A stretch of DNA of 10,429 bases from assembly GCA_964627855.1 (NCBI GenBank), contig CAZVLE010000088.1, forward strand, positions 1 through 10,429. Reading direction: 5' to 3'. Positions 6,211-10,429 of this stretch are shown one piece after another. A program made the position numbers and the translations under genes. The notes below the pieces were generated by a model. It saw only the letters and a program-made list of their open reading frames with translations. It had not been told where the DNA came from and ran no database searches. Position 1 is the stretch's first letter. The number at the start of each line of letters is the position of its first letter. The stretch comes from CAZVLE01 sp964627855. Lineage in GTDB: Bacteria > Bacillota > Dethiobacteria > DTU022.

Positions 6211-7062
6211 ATGGGCAATTTAAAACTGGTACAAATACCTGAAGACGGCAAGAGGACAAAAATTAAAGTTGGTAATGTTGTAATCGGCGAGGGGTTAGTA
6301 ATCGTCGGTGGACCCTGCGGTGTGGAGAGCGAAGATCAGACCCTGCAAACGGCTGCCGCGGTTAAAGCAGGCGGAGGCTTAATGTTCAGGGGTGGCGCTT
6401 TTAAGCCGCGCACTTCGCCCTACGATTTCCAGGGGCTTGGCTTGGAAGGGCTTAAAATTTTGGCCCGGGCCAGGCACGATACGGGGTTACCTATTGTCAC
6501 CGAGGTTATCGACCCCCGTGATGTTTCCTGGGTATGCGAATTTGCCGATATCCTGCAGATCGGGGCCAGGAACATGCAGAACTTCTCCCTGCTGCGCGAG
6601 GTGGGCAAAGCGGGTAAGCCTGTCCTCTTAAAAAGAGGCATGTACTCCACTTTAAAAGAGTGGCTCAACTGTGCCGAGTATATTCTGGCCGAAGGCAACC
6701 CTAACGTTGTGCTTTGTGAGCGGGGCATCAGGACCTTTGAAACTTACACCAGGAACACTCTAGACTTAAGCATGGTTCCTGCAGTTAAAGAGCTGACCCA
6801 CCTGCCAATCTTTGTCGACCCATCACATGGCACAGGCAAACTGAGCCTTATTGAGAAAATGAGTCTGGCTGCAGTTGCCGCCGGGGCGGACGGTCTGCTG
6901 CTTGAAGTTCACGTAAACCCCTGCGAAGCAAAAAGTGACGCCGATCAGCAGTTGACCCCGGAGCAGTTTGCCGCGCTGGTAAAGAAAATTATGAAGCTCA
7001 GCAAGTTCATGGACGATAAACAGTTTAAAACATCAATAATTACAGGTGGCGATAGCGAATGA
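6211..7062 (+). CDS. aroF: 3-deoxy-7-phosphoheptulonate (DAHP) synthase, type I-beta, catalytic core only
   Basis: Condenses phosphoenolpyruvate with erythrose 4-phosphate to DAHP, the first step toward chorismate, in the cytosol. It has 283 residues. The diagnostic motifs are GGPCGVES (33-40), RGGAFKPRTSPYDFQG (60-75), IGARNMQNF (117-125), LLKRGM (139-144), CERGIRTFETYTRNTLD (169-185), VDPSHGTGK (202-210) and LLLEVHVNPCEAKSDADQQL (229-248). The predicted metal ligands Cys36, His206, Glu232 and Asp243 have the same mutual spacing as those of the Thermotoga maritima enzyme, about 66 residues earlier. That offset is the N-terminal ferredoxin-like regulatory domain, which is missing here, as in the Pyrococcus enzyme. 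The ATG has GGAG 7 bases upstream, and the DNA before it is repeat and promoter, so the domain was not overlooked. The stop overlaps pheA (ATGA). Feedback control, if any, must come from elsewhere. Confidence 0.96.
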   Translation: MGNLKLVQIPEDGKRTKIKVGNVVIGEGLVIVGGPCGVESEDQTLQTAAAVKAGGGLMFRGGAFKPRTSPYDFQGLGLEGLKILARARHDTGLPIVTEVIDPRDVSWVCEFADILQIGARNMQNFSLLREVGKAGKPVLLKRGMYSTLKEWLNCAEYILAEGNPNVVLCERGIRTFETYTRNTLDLSMVPAVKELTHLPIFVDPSHGTGKLSLIEKMSLAAVAAGADGLLLEVHVNPCEAKSDADQQLTPEQFAALVKKIMKLSKFMDDKQFKTSIITGGDSE

Positions 7063-8117
7063 AATTAAATGAAGTAAGGCAAAACATCGACTTAATCGAT
7101 TCGAAAATACTGAATCTTTTAAATGACCGCATGGAACAGGGTCTGCTGGCAAAGCGCTTTAAGGAAAAAATTGAAGATCCGGCACGGGAGCAGGAAGTAA
7201 TGAAACGGGTTGTCAGCAACCCCAACGCCTTGATTGAAAGCGAATTCAGCGAAAACATCTATAAACAAATTATCGCTTTCAGCAAAAAACTGCAGTCGCA
7301 GTCGCTCTCCTTAACCGGTTTTCAGGGTGAACACGGAGCCTACAGCGAAGCCGCCGTCAGACACTATAACAAAGATTATGTAACAATACCCTGCACAACC
7401 TTTAACGAAGTGTTTGAAGGAGTAAACTCGGGCCTCTACGATTTCGGCATCGTGCCGGTGGAAAACACCCTTGGCGGTAACGTGGGGCCGGTTAACGAAC
7501 TGTTGATAAACACCGACCTGCGGATCATCGGCGCCATTGATATGCCGGTGCACCACTGCCTGTTGATAGCGCCCGGGACCGATTACCGTGAAGTGCGCGA
7601 GGTTTATTCGCACTCCCAGGCCCTGGCCCAGTGTCGGCGTTTTTTATCGCGCAATAATCTCACCCCCATTCCCTTCTACGATACTGCCGGGGCGGCAAAA
7701 ATGCTGGCCGAAACCAAGCCGCGGGGAGCAGCATGCATAGCAGGCAGCATGGCCGCTGAGTTGTACAACCTGGAGATTGTCAAAGACAGGGTTGAAGATT
7801 TAGGCAGTAACCGCACCCGGTTTTTACTGCTGGCCAAAGACGACGAAGACCGTGAGGGCAACAAGTGTTCTGTCGTCTTTACCACCGAACATAAAGCTGG
7901 AACCCTCTTTGGTGTTTTAAGGATCTTCGCCGAAGCGGGCATCAGTCTGACCAGGATTGAATCAATCCCCAATGAACCGGGCGACTACTCCTATTTCATA
8001 GATTTCGACGGTTCAAACAAGAACCCGGTAGTTATGGATGCGCTGGACAAGGTGGAAAAGCAGACTACGGGCTTAAAAATATTAGGCTTCTATAACGAGA
8101 AAAAAGTAGACGGTTAA
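7059..8117 (+). CDS. pheA: bifunctional chorismate mutase / prephenate dehydratase (P-protein) with ACT domain
   Basis: Converts chorismate to prephenate and then to phenylpyruvate, committing flux to phenylalanine; 352 residues. An AroQ-type chorismate mutase helix bundle (about 1-80) keeps the likely active-site residues Arg7, Arg24, Lys35, Asp40, Arg43 and Glu44, but the loop between Lys35 and Asp40 is four residues shorter than in the E. coli enzyme. The prephenate dehydratase domain (about 85-258) shows GFQGEHGAYSEAA (87-99), PVENTLGG (133-140), SHSQALAQC (184-192), DTAGAA (208-213) and NRTRF (251-255, with catalytic Thr253). An ACT domain follows (about 270-347), the usual phenylalanine sensor. 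Its two effector motifs differ from the common GALV and ESRP, reading GTLF (281-284) and ESIP (301-304). The ATG overlaps the aroF stop by four bases, giving tight translational coupling. Confidence 0.96.
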   Translation: MKLNEVRQNIDLIDSKILNLLNDRMEQGLLAKRFKEKIEDPAREQEVMKRVVSNPNALIESEFSENIYKQIIAFSKKLQSQSLSLTGFQGEHGAYSEAAVRHYNKDYVTIPCTTFNEVFEGVNSGLYDFGIVPVENTLGGNVGPVNELLINTDLRIIGAIDMPVHHCLLIAPGTDYREVREVYSHSQALAQCRRFLSRNNLTPIPFYDTAGAAKMLAETKPRGAACIAGSMAAELYNLEIVKDRVEDLGSNRTRFLLLAKDDEDREGNKCSVVFTTEHKAGTLFGVLRIFAEAGISLTRIESIPNEPGDYSYFIDFDGSNKNPVVMDALDKVEKQTTGLKILGFYNEKKVDG

Positions 8118-8143
8118 TCAGGCCGACTATCCACTAACCTCAC

Positions 8144-8208
8144 ATTGTCAAGGGGACGGGGTTGTTGACAACATTTAAAGTTGTCAACAACCCCGTCCCC
8201 TTGACAAT
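8144..8208. repeat. palindromic repeat, copy 2: perfect 29-bp inverted arms with 7-base loop
   Basis: The arms 8144-8172 and 8180-8208 are perfect inverted copies and are identical to the arms at 6038-6066 and 6107-6135. The 7-base ATTTAAA loop replaces the 40-base centre of copy 1. The hairpin starts 27 bases after the pheA stop. It is followed by AATTTTAG, a poor U-tract, yet such a long hairpin may still end or stabilise the aroF-pheA transcript. It fills much of the 162-base gap before the next gene. Confidence 0.92.
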
Positions 8209-8279
8209 AATTTTAGAAGCAGGAAAAGCGCAAATTTTGCAGAATTGTTGCTTTTAACATACTAGCGGGAGAGTATAGC

Positions 8280-10429
8280 ATGAATCCAAATGAGAATTAT
8301 TTAAATCTGCTCTTGAAAAATCTTCCTGATGCCTTTGCCCATCATCAGCTTGTTATGGATGAGAACGGCAAGCCGATCGATTATATAACAATTACTGCAA
8401 ATCCGGCCTTTGAAAAGATGACCGGTATGGCGATTGACGAGGTAATCGGTAAAAAAATCAGCACGGTAATTTCCGGCATAACAGGTTCTGATTTTGATTG
8501 GATCGGCACTCTGGGCGCTGTTGCTTTAACTGGTGAAACCACGAGCTTTGTCCAGTTCATGGAGCCACTTAACCGCTGGTTTGAGGTTACGGCCTTTAGC
8601 GATGAGCCCGGCTATTTTAGCGCTGTTTTCAGGGATGTCAGCGAACAGCGGAAAACGGAAATTGCCTTCGAACAGGAACAGAAAGAAAAAAATATAATCC
8701 TCAATAATCTTGCCGAGCAGATCGCCTTCCTGGATCGTGACATGCGGGTTATCTGGGCTAACCCAAAGGTTTATGAACGGCATAATCTCACCCCGGAAGA
8801 GCTGGTCGGACGAAGGTGTCATGAAGCATATCATCAATATAGCGAGCCCTGTAAAGACTGCCCGGTGGTTACCGCGCTAAAAACGGTTAAAACAACAAGT
8901 GGCATTCACATGTCGCCTGATCGTATTTACTGGCAGGTAACCGGTACGCCGGTCTTTGATGAAAAAGATCAGTTGATTGGCGCAATGGAAACCGCACTCA
9001 ATGTAACTGATCTGGTTGAAACAGAACAGGCTCTCAGGGCCAGTGAAGAACTGTTTCGCCTCACATCCGAACTGGCTCCGGTCGGTATTGTTGTTTCAGA
9101 TCGGAATGAAAAAACCCTTAATGTAAACCGGAAATTCATAAAGCTTTTCGGCTATAGTCTTAAAGAGATGCCTTCCGTTAAAGAGTGGTGGGCCCTCGCT
9201 TACCCGGATGAAAATATGCGGCAGGCTGTAAAGCAGCAGTGGAAGACCGCTATAAAGCAAGCTAGTACTAACCGCTCCGAGGTTAACCCGTTGGAATTCC
9301 CGGTAACCTGCAAAGATGGTACCATCCGCCAGATTGAATTTCGCGTGGCCAGCATAGATGAACTTAATGTGGTAATTCTTTCCGATGTGAGTGAAAGAAA
9401 GAAAGCTTTGGATGAAATTCGCTACATCAGTTTCCACGACAGCCTGACCGGCCTTTACAACCGGGCTTTTTTTGATGAGGAAATGACCAGGTTTGATACA
9501 AAACGGCAGCTTCCGGTCAGTGTGATCATGGCCGATTTAAATGGCCTGAAGCTGGTTAACGACACCTACGGGCATCGGGTTGGTGATGACATACTTAAGC
9601 GTGCAGCGGACATCTTAAAGAGCGCCTGCCGGGAGGAGGATATTATCGCCCGCTGGGGTGGCGATGAATTTGTGGTTCTGCTGCCGCAAACCCCCGTGAA
9701 TGATGCTCTATCAATTGCAAAACGGATAGTTGAAGGCTGTAACGAGGTCTACGTGGAAGATGTGCCGGTATCAATGGCTCTTGGCGTTGCCAGCAGAGAA
9801 GATCCGGCGAAAGCTTTGTCAGAGGTCTTGCGTGAAGCGGAAGATGCCATGTATAAAGAAAAGCTAACCGAGAGCCGCAGTACGAAAAACGCCGTTTTAA
9901 AAGCGCTACTAAAAGCGCTGGAATTGAAAAGTTATGAAACTGAAGAGCATTCCCGCCGCATGCAGCAGGTGGCCCGCAAGATCGGTGAAAAACTGGGTCT
10001 TGCTACCTTTGAGATAAACCGTTTAGAGCTGCTTATTACCCTGCATGATATCGGTAAAATAAATATTTCTGAGGAAGTTTTGACAAAAAATGATCAATTG
10101 ACAGAAGAAGAATGGGTGATGATTAAGAAGCATCCTGAAATCGGTTACCGGATAGCCTTGGCTTCTGAAGATTTTGCCCATGTTGCCGAAGACATTCTAT
10201 CTCACCACGAACGCTGGGATGGGTCGGGCTATCCACGTGGTTTACGCGGCGTTGAAATACCCCTGTTAGCCCGGATCACCGCTATAGCTGATGCCTATGA
10301 AGTAATGAGCAACGGCAGGCCTTACAAAAAAGCTTTAAACCGGGAAGAGATCATCGCTGAGTTTAAAAAATGCACCGCTACGCATTTCGACCCTGATCTG
10401 ACAGTGATATTTTTAGCGGTTTTCGAAGA
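8280..10429 (+). CDS. PAS-PAS-PAS-GGDEF-HD-GYP c-di-GMP turnover protein, 3' end beyond window
   Basis: An open frame of 716 codons runs off the right edge. The ATG has GGGAGAG about 8 bases upstream. No signal peptide or membrane segment is seen, so it is probably cytosolic. PAS 1 spans about 8-120 and PAS 2 about 138-243, with Cys180, Cys191 and Cys194 in a C-x10-C-x2-CP pattern. PAS 3 is about 255-373. The GGDEF domain (380-540) has DSLTGLYNR (387-395), GGDEF (460-464) and, five residues earlier, the I-site RxxD (451-454), so it should make c-di-GMP and be inhibited by it. The HD-GYP domain (from about 545) has His557, HDIGKI (589-594), His618, HHERWDGSGYP (642-652) and Asp671, the metal-binding pattern of c-di-GMP phosphodiesterases. 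HFDPDL near the edge suggests only a few residues are missing. It is a likely bifunctional sensor; the signals are unknown. Confidence 0.93.
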   Translation, partial: MNPNENYLNLLLKNLPDAFAHHQLVMDENGKPIDYITITANPAFEKMTGMAIDEVIGKKISTVISGITGSDFDWIGTLGAVALTGETTSFVQFMEPLNRWFEVTAFSDEPGYFSAVFRDVSEQRKTEIAFEQEQKEKNIILNNLAEQIAFLDRDMRVIWANPKVYERHNLTPEELVGRRCHEAYHQYSEPCKDCPVVTALKTVKTTSGIHMSPDRIYWQVTGTPVFDEKDQLIGAMETALNVTDLVETEQALRASEELFRLTSELAPVGIVVSDRNEKTLNVNRKFIKLFGYSLKEMPSVKEWWALAYPDENMRQAVKQQWKTAIKQASTNRSEVNPLEFPVTCKDGTIRQIEFRVASIDELNVVILSDVSERKKALDEIRYISFHDSLTGLYNRAFFDEEMTRFDTKRQLPVSVIMADLNGLKLVNDTYGHRVGDDILKRAADILKSACREEDIIARWGGDEFVVLLPQTPVNDALSIAKRIVEGCNEVYVEDVPVSMALGVASREDPAKALSEVLREAEDAMYKEKLTESRSTKNAVLKALLKALELKSYETEEHSRRMQQVARKIGEKLGLATFEINRLELLITLHDIGKINISEEVLTKNDQLTEEEWVMIKKHPEIGYRIALASEDFAHVAEDILSHHERWDGSGYPRGLRGVEIPLLARITAIADAYEVMSNGRPYKKALNREEIIAEFKKCTATHFDPDLTVIFLAVFE

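Noticed and set aside
6008..6259. Minus-strand 83-residue frame over the palindrome and the aroF start
   Set aside because: It consists mainly of the inverted repeat and terminator sequence read as protein.
6038..8208. CRISPR array or composite transposon
   Set aside because: There are only two palindromes 2 kb apart with no regular spacers, no cas or transposase genes, and housekeeping genes between them.
8144..8214. Copy 2 as a standard Rho-independent terminator of pheA
   Set aside because: The stem is strong, but the following AATTTTAG is not a proper U-tract, and the same arms occur upstream of aroF where a terminator is already present; termination is possible but not shown.
8526..9437. 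Minus-strand frames inside the PAS region
   Set aside because: They lie opposite a long frame with clear PAS domains and show no recognisable features.

Overview
The window looks like chromosomal DNA from a Gram-positive anaerobe of the Bacillota (Clostridia in the broad sense). The grounds are strong AGGAGG-like ribosome binding sites, TTG and GTG starts beside ATG, a lipoprotein-type solute-binding protein, a short type I-beta DAHP synthase, and a PAS-PAS-PAS-GGDEF-HD-GYP protein of a style common in that phylum. This placement is inference; there is no rRNA or other marker gene.

Layout from left to right. (1) Bases 1-173 hold the 3' two-thirds of a tRNA-Ser(CGA) with no D-arm or 5' acceptor strand, preceded by three 10-bp AGATTAAA-type repeats. 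This resembles the displaced end of a tRNA-targeted integrative element lying to the left of the window. (2) Bases 246-4132 carry, on the minus strand, a four-gene ABC transporter operon of the dipeptide/oligopeptide (Dpp/Opp/Gsi) family: permeases C and B, then ATPases D and F. (3) Divergent from it, at 4408-5976, is the matching lipoprotein solute-binding protein, closed by a textbook terminator at 6000-6028. The shared intergenic region has candidate promoters in both directions whose -35 boxes overlap. (4) Bases 6211-8117 hold a translationally coupled aromatic amino acid pair. These are a catalytic-core-only DAHP synthase and a fused chorismate mutase/prephenate dehydratase with an ACT domain, that is, the first step of the shikimate pathway and the steps committing to phenylalanine. 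(5) From 8280 past the right edge runs a large cytosolic c-di-GMP protein with three PAS sensor domains, a GGDEF cyclase domain with an intact I-site, and an HD-GYP phosphodiesterase domain.

The aromatic operon is bracketed by two palindromic repeats (6038-6135 and 8144-8208) with identical 29-bp arms, in the manner of REP/BIME or MITE-like elements. The left copy contains an extra, decayed arm.

The protein-coding genes are ordinary members of known families and I see no new multi-gene system. The points most worth a second look are the truncated tRNA with its adjacent repeats, the paired palindromes around aroF-pheA, the missing regulatory domain in the DAHP synthase, altered effector-site motifs in PheA, and the cysteine motif in the second PAS domain of the c-di-GMP protein.
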